Source: an uncultured Massilia sp.
GTDB lineage: Bacteria > Pseudomonadota > Gammaproteobacteria > Burkholderiales > Burkholderiaceae
Reading direction: 5' to 3'
NCBI GenBank assembly: GCA_946886065.1
Contig: CAMPHU010000070.1
Location: forward strand, 1-20,328
DNA: 20,328 nucleotides
In this document: positions 1 through 7,101 of the stretch, one piece after another
How the letters are laid out: each line of letters opens with the position of its first letter
How positions within the stretch are numbered: the first letter of the stretch is position 1
Program-made: the position numbers and the translations under genes
Notes under the pieces: generated by a model
Told to the model about the DNA's origin: nothing
The model's database searches: none
The model's input: only the letters and a program-made list of their open reading frames with translations

Positions 1-2309
1 GCGTAGGCGGCCGCGTGCGACTTGTTGAAGCCGTAGCCCGCGAACTTCTCCATCAAGTCGAAGATCTCGTCCGCCTTCTCGGTCGAGAGGCCGTCCTTGG
101 CCGCGCCGGCGCGGAAGATCTCGCGGTGTTCGGCCATCTCCTCGGCCTTCTTCTTGCCCATCGCGCGGCGCAGCATGTCCGCGCCGCCGAGCGAGTAGCC
201 GCCCACGATCTGGGCCATCTGCATCACCTGCTCCTGGTAGACCATGATGCCGTAGGTCTCGGACAGGATGGACTCGGTGCGCGGATCGGGGTAGTCGAAC
301 TTCTCGCCGTGCTTGCGCTTGCAGAAGTCGGGAATCAGGTCCATCGGGCCCGGGCGGTACAGCGCCACCAGCGCGATGATGTCCTCGAAGCGGTCGGGAC
401 GCGCGTCCTTCAGCATGCCCTGCATGCCGCGCGATTCAAGCTGGAAGATCGCGACCGTCTTGGCCTCGGAGAGCAGCTTGTACGACGGCCGGTCGGTCAG
501 CGGCAGGGTTTCGAGGTTGAAGTCGGCGTCGGCCGGATCGAGCGCGCGGATGTAGTTGACCGCGCGGTCGAGGATGGTCAGCGTGGTCAGGCCCAGGAAG
601 TCGAACTTGACCAGGCCGACGGCTTCCACGTCGTCCTTGTCGTACTGCGACACCACGCCCGAGTCGCCCGACTGGGTGTAGAGCGGGCAGAAGTCGGTCA
701 GCTTGCCGGGGGCGATCAGGACGCCGCCGGCGTGCATGCCGATATTGCGGGTGATGCCTTCCACCTGCTGCGCCAGGTCGAGCAGCTGCTTGACCTCCTC
801 CTCGTTCTCGAGGCGCTCCTTGAGCAGCGGTTCCTCTTCGATCGCCTCGGCGATCGAGACCTGCTTGCCCGGCTTGAAGGGAATCAGCTTGGAGACGCCG
901 TCGCAGAAGTTGTAGCCGAAATCGAGCACGCGGCCGACGTCGCGGATCGCGCCCTTGGCCGCCATGGTGCCGAAGGTGGCGATCTGCGACACCGCGTCGC
1001 GGCCGTACAGGTCCTTCACGTGCTGGATCACCAGTTCGCGCTTTTCCTGGCAAAAGTCGATGTCGAAGTCGGGCATCGAGACGCGTTCCGGGTTCAGGAA
1101 GCGCTCGAACAGCAGGTTGTACTTGAGCGGGTCGAGGTCGGTGATCTTGAGCGCGTACGCGACCAGCGAGCCTGCACCGGAGCCGCGGCCCGGGCCGATC
1201 GGCACGCCGTTGTTCTTGCCCCACTGGATGAACTCCGCAACGATCAGGAAGTAGCCCGGGAACTTCATCTTGATGATGGTGTCGTTCTCGAACTTCAGGC
1301 GCGCCTCGTAGCGCGGGCGCTCCTTCTCGCGCTGCACCGGGTCCGGGTAGAGCTGCACCAGGCGCTCCTCCAGGCCCTTCTGGGTTTCGGCCACCAGGTA
1401 TTCGTCGATGGTCATGCCCGGGGTCGGGAAGTTCGGCAGCTGCGGCTTGCCCAGGGTGAGGCTGACGTTGCAGCGCTTGGCGATCTCCACCGAATTGGCG
1501 AGCGCGCCCGGCAGGTCGGCGAACAGGCGCGCCATCTCTTCCTGCGACTTGAAGCACATCTCTTCGTTGAAGCGGCGCACGCGCTTGGCGTTGGCCAGCA
1601 TTTCGCCTTCGGCGATGCAGACGCGCGCTTCGTGGGCGATGAATTCGTCCTTGCTCAGGAACTGCACCGGGTGGGTCGCCACCACCGGCAGGCCGAGGCG
1701 CGAAGCCAGGGCCACCGAGTGGCGCACCTGCTGCTCCTGGTTGGGCTGGCCGGCGCGCTGGATCTCGATGTAGAAGTGGCCGGGGAAGATGCGCGCCCAG
1801 CGCTGGGCGGCGGCTTCCGCCTTGGCGACGTCGCCGTTGTCGATGGCCTGGCCGATGTCGCCGAAATGGGCGCCGGACAGCACGATCAGGGCGTCGTTTT
1901 GCGGGGTATCGGGCTCCAGGGTCGACACGCTGGTGGCGAGCGCCTCCAGCCATTCGATGCGGATCTCCGCCTTGCCCTTGTACTGGTTGGTGAGCCAGGC
2001 CCTGGACAGCAGGTCGCACAGCTGCAGGTAGCCGGTGCGGTTCTTGGCCAGGATCAGCAGGCGGAAAGGCTTGTCGCGGTTGTCGTCGTTGGTGATCCAG
2101 GCATCCACGCCCACGATCGGCTTGATCCCCTTGCCGCGCGCCGCCTTGTAGAAGCGCACCAGGCAGAAGGTGTTGGCCAGGTCGGTAACGGCCAGTGCCG
2201 GCTGCTGGTCCTTGGCGGCCGCGCCCACCAGCTCGTCAATACGGACCAGGCCGTCGACGATGGAGTACTCGGAGTGGACACGCAGGTGGGTGAAGATCGG
2301 GGAGGTCAT
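1..2309 (-). CDS. dnaE: DNA polymerase III alpha subunit DnaE (partial, C-terminus beyond the left edge)
   Basis: Replicative DNA polymerase, catalytic subunit of the Pol III core. The frame is open from the ATG at 2309-2307 to the window edge, giving 769 complete codons of a family that usually has about 1,160 residues. The N-terminus (MTSPIFTHLRVHSEYSIVDG) is the start of the PHP domain. The polymerase motif PDFDID lies at residues 413-418 (D414 and D416 correspond to catalytic Asp401/Asp403 of E. coli), and KFDFLGL carries the third catalytic Asp at D570. The visible end, FAGYGFNKSHAAAYA, corresponds to about residue 770 of E. coli DnaE, so the frame is intact over the whole stretch. The tau-binding, OB-fold and part of the beta-binding regions are missing only because the window ends. 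An AGG directly abuts the ATG, so the ribosome binding site is poor. The gene is divergent from trhO. Confidence 0.97.
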   Translation of the reverse strand, partial: MTSPIFTHLRVHSEYSIVDGLVRIDELVGAAAKDQQPALAVTDLANTFCLVRFYKAARGKGIKPIVGVDAWITNDDNRDKPFRLLILAKNRTGYLQLCDLLSRAWLTNQYKGKAEIRIEWLEALATSVSTLEPDTPQNDALIVLSGAHFGDIGQAIDNGDVAKAEAAAQRWARIFPGHFYIEIQRAGQPNQEQQVRHSVALASRLGLPVVATHPVQFLSKDEFIAHEARVCIAEGEMLANAKRVRRFNEEMCFKSQEEMARLFADLPGALANSVEIAKRCNVSLTLGKPQLPNFPTPGMTIDEYLVAETQKGLEERLVQLYPDPVQREKERPRYEARLKFENDTIIKMKFPGYFLIVAEFIQWGKNNGVPIGPGRGSGAGSLVAYALKITDLDPLKYNLLFERFLNPERVSMPDFDIDFCQEKRELVIQHVKDLYGRDAVSQIATFGTMAAKGAIRDVGRVLDFGYNFCDGVSKLIPFKPGKQVSIAEAIEEEPLLKERLENEEEVKQLLDLAQQVEGITRNIGMHAGGVLIAPGKLTDFCPLYTQSGDSGVVSQYDKDDVEAVGLVKFDFLGLTTLTILDRAVNYIRALDPADADFNLETLPLTDRPSYKLLSEAKTVAIFQLESRGMQGMLKDARPDRFEDIIALVALYRPGPMDLIPDFCKRKHGEKFDYPDPRTESILSETYGIMVYQEQVMQMAQIVGGYSLGGADMLRRAMGKKKAEEMAEHREIFRAGAAKDGLSTEKADEIFDLMEKFAGYGFNKSHAAAY

Positions 2310-2402
2310 CCTGACATTTTACCTTGCTCGGGCGGTGCGATGAAGCAATACACGGCTTGGGCTGTTGCTTATAAGCACGACAACGGGCGTCCACACAAAC
2401 TT

Positions 2403-2426
2403 GGGATTCCGGCCTTCGCCGGAACC
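2403..2426. repeat. REP-like short palindrome
   Basis: TTCCGGC-CTTC-GCCGGAA (2407-2424) is a perfect 7-bp stem with a 4-base loop, preceded by GGGA. It resembles the dispersed extragenic palindromes of the GGATTCC...GGAA type that are common in Oxalobacteraceae and Neisseriaceae genomes. It lies between divergent promoters, so a terminator role is unlikely. It is the only copy seen in this window, so its status as a dispersed repeat is inferred from resemblance. Confidence 0.4.
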
Positions 2427-2511
2427 TGAGGTTCGCTGCAAGACCAGCAACATTGTTGCTCGCCGAGGACGCCAACCGCCCAATCCCGGCGGCAAGCGCC
2501 CCACCCTGCCT

Positions 2512-2517
2512 TATAAT
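2512..2517 (+). promoter_or_regulatory. Candidate -10 box of trhO
   Basis: A perfect TATAAT lies 31 bases before the trhO ATG, predicting a leader of about 25 bases. No TTGACA-like hexamer lies 16-18 bases upstream and there is no TG extension, so the call rests on the -10 alone. Confidence 0.4.
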
Positions 2518-2548
2518 ATCGCCCTGACTTTTCCACCGTCCATCCGCC

Positions 2549-3430
2549 ATGTCCATCCAGTACGTCAACATCGCCGCCTACAAATTCATCACGCTCGACA
2601 ACCTGGAAGCATTGCGCCCGCAATACCAGGACCTGTGCAACGAGCTGGGCCTGAAGGGCACCGTGCTGCTGACCCCGGAAGGCATCAACATGTTCCTGTC
2701 GGGCACGCGCGAGCATATCGACCAATACCTGGCCTGGGTGCGCAGCGACGCCCGCCTGGCGGACCTGGAGTGGAAGGAAAGCCTCTCAGGCGAGCAGTCG
2801 CACAAGCGCATGCTGGTGAAGATCAAGAAAGAGATCATCACCATGCGCATGCCGCTGATCAAGCCGGAACTGGGCCGCGCACCCTCCGTCGATCCGAAGA
2901 CGCTCAAGCGCTGGCTCGACCAGGGCCATGACGACCAGGGCATGCCGGTGGTGATGATGGAAACCCGGAATGCCTTCGAAGTCGATGTCGGCACCTTCGA
3001 CAACACGCTCGACTACCGCATCGACAAGTTCACCGAATTCCCGGAAGTGGCGGCCCGGCACAAGGATGAGCTGGCCGGCAAGACCGTGGTGACCTTCTGC
3101 ACCGGCGGCATCCGCTGCGAAAAAGCGGCGATCCACATGAAAAACATCGGCTACGAGCGCGTGTACCAGCTCGACGGCGGCATCCTGAAGTATTTCGAGG
3201 AAGTGGGCGGCGACCACTACACGGGCGACTGCTTCGTGTTCGACTACCGCACCGCGCTCAATCCCAGGCTGGAACCGACCGAAACCGCCCAGTGCTTCGC
3301 CTGCCGCGCCGTCGTGACGCCGCGCCAGCAATTGTCGCCGCAGTATGTGGTGGGAGTGTCTTGCCCGCATTGTGCGCCGGAGACCGCGGGAGACGCGGCC
3401 TCCGGGCAGGGAGCGATTGCATCGGCTTGA
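2549..3430 (+). CDS. trhO: tRNA uridine(34) hydroxylase TrhO (rhodanese-domain, UPF0176/YceA family)
   Basis: TrhO proteins catalyse oxygen-dependent hydroxylation of uridine 34 in certain tRNAs, an early step towards 5-(carboxy)methoxyuridine. The 293-residue product has the N-terminal acylphosphatase-like region ([16 protein letters not shown], then [19 protein letters not shown]) followed by a rhodanese domain. Its active-site loop [11 protein letters not shown] places the catalytic Cys at residue 184. The C-terminus has two Cys pairs, CFAC (249-252) and CPHC (272-275), which look like a zinc-ribbon module and are typical of longer members. The start follows family length; no Shine-Dalgarno is visible before the ATG. 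The gene stands alone, divergent from dnaE. Its stop codon lies inside an 11-bp tandem repeat. Confidence 0.95.
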   Translation: MSIQYVNIAAYKFITLDNLEALRPQYQDLCNELGLKGTVLLTPEGINMFLSGTREHIDQYLAWVRSDARLADLEWKESLSGEQSHKRMLVKIKKEIITMRMPLIKPELGRAPSVDPKTLKRWLDQGHDDQGMPVVMMETRNAFEVDVGTFDNTLDYRIDKFTEFPEVAARHKDELAGKTVVTFCTGGIRCEKAAIHMKNIGYERVYQLDGGILKYFEEVGGDHYTGDCFVFDYRTALNPRLEPTETAQCFACRAVVTPRQQLSPQYVVGVSCPHCAPETAGDAASGQGAIASA

Positions 3431-3465
3431 TACCGGCTTGATACCGGCTTGATATCGGGCTTGAT
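3423..3465. repeat. 11-bp tandem repeat across the trhO stop codon
   Basis: CGGCTTGATAC occurs at 3423-3433 and 3434-3444, then as CGGCTTGATAT at 3445-3455, followed by a degenerate fourth copy, CGGGCTTGAT (3456-3465). Each unit contains TGA. Because 11 is not a multiple of three, the TGAs at 3428, 3439 and 3450 fall in the three different plus-strand frames. The first is the trhO stop. Confidence 0.85.
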
Positions 3466-3473
3466 GCAGGCTT

Positions 3474-3522
3474 CGTGAAATTTTCTTTCAACGCGGCACA
3501 GCGTTTGAAATATTCTTTCACG
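3474..3522. terminator. Long imperfect hairpin between convergent genes (possible bidirectional terminator)
   Basis: The arms 3474-3494 (CGTGAAA...TTTCAACGC) and 3501-3522 (GCGTTTGAAA...TTTCACG) pair over about 17-18 positions with a small internal mismatch and one bulge, around the loop GGCACA (3495-3500). It lies between trhO and the convergent DUF4214 gene, where a terminator shared by both strands would be expected. No run of T follows on either strand, so it is not a textbook intrinsic terminator. Confidence 0.4.
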
Positions 3523-3525
3523 TTT

Positions 3526-3546
3526 GTACAGGCGCCAGGCCTGTAC
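3526..3546. terminator. Second hairpin in the convergent gap
   Basis: GTACAGGC (3526-3533), loop GCCAG (3534-3538) and GCCTGTAC (3539-3546) form a perfect 8-bp stem 22 bases beyond the stop of the minus-strand DUF4214 gene. There is no T tract after it on either strand. It may act with the neighbouring larger hairpin to end or protect both transcripts. Confidence 0.4.
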
Positions 3547-3568
3547 GAATTCAGGACAGCAGCAACAA

Positions 3569-4159
3569 TCAGAAAGTCGGGGTGCCTACCAGGGTAATGT
3601 CGTCCATGCCCGACGGCGGCGACATCATGCGGCTGATCCAGGTATCCACATAACCCGGGTCATTGCCTGCGGCCGCGCTCTGGATATCCTTGACGCTCGT
3701 GACGAAATCGACGGCGACGTTGATTGCCGCCGGGCCGGCATAGGCTGCCACTTCTTCCGGCAGGTCGAGCCGGGTGGTGAAGGTGTGCGCCGCCGACGCC
3801 TTGCCGTTCAGGAGGAAGCCGTCGCTATTCCCCGCCGCCGCTCGCGAGACATCGGTCACGATGTAGTCGATCGTGATCACGCCGCGGTCCATCAGGTCGG
3901 TCCAGTAATTCAGGCCGCCTTCGTCCGCCTGGCGCGCGAACAGGTTTTCATAGACCTTGCTGACGATCTGGCGATTGTTCATGCCGGCGTACTCGTCGCG
4001 GTATTCCTGCGACAGCCCGAATTGCCGCGAAATCTCCAGCAAGGCGTTGGGATTGTAGCTCAGTGCATTCAACCAGTAAGTCAGGCCGCCCGGGTCGGCC
4101 GGACGGCCGAAGTAAGCGACATAGAGTTTTTGCACTGCGATTGCATTACTGTCTGCCAT
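3569..4159 (-). CDS. DUF4214-domain protein, candidate type I secretion substrate
   Basis: A 196-residue acidic protein of unproven function. The start is set by a strong Shine-Dalgarno, AAGGAGG, six bases before the ATG at 4159-4157 (MADSNAIAVQKLY); longer frames to 4204 have no such site. It shows an internal duplication typical of DUF4214: LYVAYFGRPADPGGLTYW (12-29) and VYENLFARQADEGGLNYW (69-86). The rest (about 95-175) is helical and Ala-rich. There is no signal peptide, membrane segment, glycine-rich RTX repeat or cysteine. The C-terminus, GMDDITLVGTPTF, is acidic then hydrophobic, as in several type I secretion signals. The gene lies directly downstream, same strand, of an ABC/HlyD/TolC operon, 238 bases after tolC. 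DUF4214 is frequent in large secreted or surface proteins of related bacteria. Export by the neighbouring system is inference. Confidence 0.85.
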   Translation of the reverse strand: MADSNAIAVQKLYVAYFGRPADPGGLTYWLNALSYNPNALLEISRQFGLSQEYRDEYAGMNNRQIVSKVYENLFARQADEGGLNYWTDLMDRGVITIDYIVTDVSRAAAGNSDGFLLNGKASAAHTFTTRLDLPEEVAAYAGPAAINVAVDFVTSVKDIQSAAAGNDPGYVDTWISRMMSPPSGMDDITLVGTPTF

Positions 4160-4246
4160 TTTGAGCCTCCTTAAGTTTGGTAGAGCCGATGCTACTCCAA
4201 CCACAAAAAAAGCGGCGCAAACAACTGAAGAGTGCGCGAGATGCTT

Positions 4247-4272
4247 TCTTTTGAGCGATATTTCTCAAAAGA
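4247..4272. promoter_or_regulatory. 9-bp inverted repeat upstream of the DUF4214 gene (operator or RNA hairpin)
   Basis: TCTTTTGAG (4247-4255) and CTCAAAAGA (4264-4272) are perfect inverted arms with an 8-base spacer. It lies 88 bases before the DUF4214 ATG in an A+T-rich stretch. Arm length and spacing fit a dimeric regulator site. The transcript could equally fold into a hairpin. The regulator cannot be named. Confidence 0.4.
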
Positions 4273-4320
4273 TAGCAGCAATTAAACGCAAGATCATTTC
4301 CAGAAAACTCGCTTTAGGGA

Positions 4321-4344
4321 CGAACCCGGGCAATGCCGGGTTCG
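4321..4344 (-). terminator. Possible terminator or attenuator after tolC
   Basis: CGAACCCGG (4321-4329) and CCGGGTTCG (4336-4344) form a perfect 9-bp stem with a 6-base loop, 54 bases beyond the tolC stop in the direction of transcription. It is followed on the minus strand by TCCCTAAAG rather than a T run, so termination may be partial. Partial read-through would set the ratio of secretion machinery to the downstream cargo gene. Confidence 0.45.
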
Positions 4345-4397
4345 CGCAGCCGTCGAATGGATGAGTTAACCGGAGTTCAGTGCAGGTAGCGGCCAGA

Positions 4398-5747
4398 TCA
4401 GCGGAAGTAGGCTGCAAGCTCGCGGATCGCATCCGCTTCCAGAGTGCCGGCGGCCGCGCGCAGGCGCATCACACCGACGAGATAGGTGTAGCGCGCCTGG
4501 GCCAGGTCGCGCTGGCTGGTGAACAGCTGCTGCTGGGCGTTGAGCAGGTCGAGGTTGATGCGCACCCCGCCCTTGATGCTCTGCTCGGTGGCGGTCATCA
4601 ACAGCTTTCCGGACTCGACCGCCTTGATCAGGGCGTCGATCTTGCGGCCGCTGCTGGTCACCAGGCTGTGGGCTTTTCGCAACTCAACCAGGGTCTGGTT
4701 GGTCAGCGAATCGAGTTCCGCCTGCGCCCGGCCGTAATTCGCCGCCGCCTGGCGCGTGCTGGCGCTCACCGCACCGCCCGAGTAGATCGGGATATTGACC
4801 TGCACGCCGAGCTGGCGGTTGGTGTTTTCCTGGCCGAGGTTGGTGAGGGTCTCGCTGTCGGCCTTGCTGTAGGCGGCCACGAAATCGACGCGCGGCAGAT
4901 GGCCGGCCTTGTTGCGGCCGATGTCCAGGCGCGCGTTCTCCACCGCCAGGCGGGCGGCGGCCAGCTGGTTGTTGCGCGCCAGCGCCAGCTTGCTCCATTC
5001 CTCGAACGAAGACGGGTTCAGCGCCGCGGGGCGGAAATCCTCGCCCAGCCGGTCCAGCTCGCCCGGATCCATGCCGATCACGCCCTCCAGGGTCTCGCGC
5101 GCGGCCTGCAGGTTGTCCTGCGATTCGATCAGCTGGGCTTCGGCCAGGTCGAGCCGGGCCTGGGTTTCCAGCATGTCGGTCCTGGTGCCCTCGCCTTTTT
5201 CGAACAGGCGCTGGTTGACCTTCTGCTGCTCCAGGTGGGCGTCGCGCTGCACCCGGGCCAGCGCCAGCTGGTCCTGGGCGAACAGCACGTCCAGGTAGGA
5301 ACTCACCACCCGCACCGACACCTCGTCGATGCCGGCTTCATACAGCTCGCCGCTCTGGGCGCTCTGGACCTTGCCCTGGCGGTAGCGCATGATGGCGTCC
5401 AGGTTGAACAGCGGCTGGCGCAGCTGCACGACCGCCGAGCGGCTGGTGTATTTCGGATGGGTCACGACCGGCGCCGCGCCGACGCGCGAGAACTCCTGGT
5501 CGGCCACGTTCTTGCCATAGGAATAGCTGCCGGCGACATTCGGCAGCAGCTGCGCGCGCCCGAGCTTGCGCAATTCCTTGCCCGATTCGTTCTCGTAGAA
5601 GCGCATGCGGAACTGCGGGTCGTGTTTCAGCGCGGCCTCGTAGGCCTGCTGCAGGCTGACCGCGCCGGCGCCGCCGGCGGACAGCGCCAGCAGCACACCC
5701 AGCACCCCGGCGCGGATCGTCACGCGGATAGTCGATGCGGCCCGCAT
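4398..5747 (-). CDS. TolC-family outer-membrane factor of the type I secretion system
   Basis: Outer-membrane channel-tunnel that docks on the HlyD/ABC complex. The 449-residue product begins with a signal peptide (hydrophobic GVLGVLLALSAGGAGA, likely cleavage after residue 29), and the mature protein starts VSLQQAYEAALKHDPQF, the standard opening of OEP/TolC repeats. Two OEP repeats with long Ala/Gln/Leu-rich helices follow (for example around ALARVQRDAHLEQQKVNQ and SLVTSSGRKIDALIKAVESG). The length is normal for the TolC type I secretion subfamily. The ATG lies one base after the hlyD stop (TGACATG) with an AGGA about five bases upstream, so it is translated as part of the same operon. It is the last of the three structural genes, with a hairpin downstream. 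Confidence 0.95.
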   Translation of the reverse strand: MRAASTIRVTIRAGVLGVLLALSAGGAGAVSLQQAYEAALKHDPQFRMRFYENESGKELRKLGRAQLLPNVAGSYSYGKNVADQEFSRVGAAPVVTHPKYTSRSAVVQLRQPLFNLDAIMRYRQGKVQSAQSGELYEAGIDEVSVRVVSSYLDVLFAQDQLALARVQRDAHLEQQKVNQRLFEKGEGTRTDMLETQARLDLAEAQLIESQDNLQAARETLEGVIGMDPGELDRLGEDFRPAALNPSSFEEWSKLALARNNQLAAARLAVENARLDIGRNKAGHLPRVDFVAAYSKADSETLTNLGQENTNRQLGVQVNIPIYSGGAVSASTRQAAANYGRAQAELDSLTNQTLVELRKAHSLVTSSGRKIDALIKAVESGKLLMTATEQSIKGGVRINLDLLNAQQQLFTSQRDLAQARYTYLVGVMRLRAAAGTLEADAIRELAAYFR

Positions 5748-5748
5748 G

Positions 5749-7101
5749 TCAGTCCTCGCTCATCGCCGAATGGGCGCGGTCGATGATCGGCTTGAGCAGG
5801 TAGTTCATCATGGTGCGCTCGCCGGTCTTGACGAACAGCTCCACCGGCATGCCGGGGCGGATGTCCATCTTGTGCTGGGCGATCTTGCGCGCCCCTTCCG
5901 GCGTCACCTTGACGTGCACCTTGTAGTAGGGGAAGCCGGTGCGCTCGTCGACGCTGCGGTCGGCCGAGATGTGGGTCAGCTCACCCTCGATATGCGGCGT
6001 CTTGTTGGTGTTGAAGGCCGAGAACAGCAGCTCCACCGGCAGGCCCGGGCGCACCTTGTCGACCAGGTTGGTCGGCAGCTGGCCGTCGACGATCAGCGGC
6101 GCGCCGCTGGGCACGATTTCCATCAGCTTGAAGCCGGGCGGCACCACGCCGCCGTTGGTGAACACGGCCAGGTTGACCACGGTGCCGCTGGCCGGCGCCT
6201 TCACTTCGACATTGCCCAGCTCGAAACGCTGGGCTTCCAGGCGCGCGGCATGGGCATCCGCTTCCTTGCGGTAGTCCGAGAGCTGGGTGCGCACTTCCTT
6301 CTGGTAGTCCTGCAGGCGCTGCGCACGGCGCAGGCTCAGCTCCGCCACCTGGCGCTGGGCGCGGCCGATGTTGCCGATGTCCTCGGAGATCGCGCCGCCC
6401 AGCTGGGCGTAGGTGCGCTCCAGGTCGAGCAGGCGGTTGCGGGCCACATAGCCTTCCTTGGCCAGGTCGCGCATGCCGGCCAGCTGTTCCTTGAGGATGG
6501 CCACCTGCTCCTTCTTGCTGTCGCGCGATTCCTGCAGGCCGGCGACCTGCAGCTTGAGGCCGGCGATGCTCTCGTCCAGGCCGCCCAGCTCGTTCTGCAG
6601 CGAGCCCTGGCGCGACAGCAGCAGCTGTTCCTGCAGGCTCATCATTTCGGCCACGCGCGGCTCGCTACGGCGCTTGAGCAGTTCCTCGGGGAAAGCGATC
6701 TTCTTCAGGCCGTCGCGCTCGGCTTCCAGGCGCGCCACGTGGGCCAGCGCCGTCAGGTACTGGGTCTCGGTGACTTCGACCGCCGACTGGGCGGTCACCG
6801 GGTTCATGCGCACCAGCACCTGGCCCTGCCTGACCACGTCGCCGTCGCGCACCAGCAGCTGCTGGACGGTGCCGCCGGCCAGGTGCTGGACCGCCTGGCG
6901 GTTGGTTTCGGACGCTACCGTGCCGCTCAGGGGCACGCCCTTGTCCAGCGGCGCCAGCAGCGCCCACAGCAGGAAGCCGCCCACGCCCAGCAGGACGATC
7001 ATCCAGCCCATGCGGCTGTAGGCGCGCGCATCGGTGTTGACCTCGAGCGGGGTCACGTCGTGGGCGACGACCTCGGCCGTGTCATTCTTCAGTAATTTCA
7101 T
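5749..7101 (-). CDS. HlyD-family periplasmic adaptor of the type I secretion system
   Basis: Membrane-fusion protein joining the inner-membrane ABC transporter to the TolC channel. In the 450 residues a short cytoplasmic N-terminus is followed by one membrane helix (about 31-50, GWMIVLLGVGGFLLWALLAP). The first half of the barrel-sandwich/lipoyl-like domain follows (about 68-100, GGTVQQLLVRDGDVVRQGQ), then long coiled-coil helices (about 105-285). The second lipoyl half has the hallmark VEVKAPASGTVV (298-309), and a beta-barrel region ends the protein. Length and order match HlyD/PrtE adaptors. The start has a strong GGAGGAG seven bases upstream, and its ATG overlaps the stop of the ABC gene (ATGA). 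Confidence 0.96.
   Translation of the reverse strand: MKLLKNDTAEVVAHDVTPLEVNTDARAYSRMGWMIVLLGVGGFLLWALLAPLDKGVPLSGTVASETNRQAVQHLAGGTVQQLLVRDGDVVRQGQVLVRMNPVTAQSAVEVTETQYLTALAHVARLEAERDGLKKIAFPEELLKRRSEPRVAEMMSLQEQLLLSRQGSLQNELGGLDESIAGLKLQVAGLQESRDSKKEQVAILKEQLAGMRDLAKEGYVARNRLLDLERTYAQLGGAISEDIGNIGRAQRQVAELSLRRAQRLQDYQKEVRTQLSDYRKEADAHAARLEAQRFELGNVEVKAPASGTVVNLAVFTNGGVVPPGFKLMEIVPSGAPLIVDGQLPTNLVDKVRPGLPVELLFSAFNTNKTPHIEGELTHISADRSVDERTGFPYYKVHVKVTPEGARKIAQHKMDIRPGMPVELFVKTGERTMMNYLLKPIIDRAHSAMSED

Larger units (their letters stand above)
2310..2548. promoter_or_regulatory. Divergent dnaE/trhO intergenic region
   Basis: This 239-base gap between divergent genes must hold both promoters. 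For dnaE (minus strand) the best -10 is TATAAG (plus-strand 2368-2373), with TTGTGT (2393-2398) as a poor -35 at 19 bases spacing; the -10 sits in the 10-bp palindrome GCTTATAAGC (2367-2376). For trhO (plus strand) there is a consensus TATAAT at 2512-2517 but no recognisable -35. The gap also contains a REP-like hairpin (2407-2424) and the inverted repeat AGCAAC-ATT-GTTGCT (2446-2460). The promoter assignments are inferred from hexamer matches only. Confidence 0.35.
4160..4397 (-). promoter_or_regulatory. Leader of the DUF4214 gene and tolC 3' flank
   Basis: A 238-base gap, noticeably more A+T-rich than the genes on both sides at 4190-4320. From tolC towards the DUF4214 gene it contains a 9-bp GC hairpin (4321-4344), a 9-bp inverted repeat (4247-4272), a T-rich tract (GCTTTTTTTGTGG on the minus strand, near 4203-4215) and the AAGGAGG ribosome binding site (4166-4172). 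No convincing -35/-10 pair was found, so the cargo gene may have its own promoter or be read from the secretion operon. Confidence 0.4.

Noticed and set aside
15..2429. Plus-strand frame of 804 codons opposite dnaE
   Set aside because: The minus strand encodes an unmistakable DnaE with catalytic Asp residues; this frame is its antisense shadow.
4160..4204. Upstream extension of the DUF4214 protein (start at 4204)
   Set aside because: The strong AAGGAGG six bases before ATG 4159 decides the shorter start; the extension would translate through the ribosome binding site.
4161..4364. Plus-strand 67-codon frame in the tolC-DUF4214 gap
   Set aside because: It opens with TTG on the complement of the cargo gene's ribosome binding site, has no RBS, no recognisable domain, and spans the hairpins.
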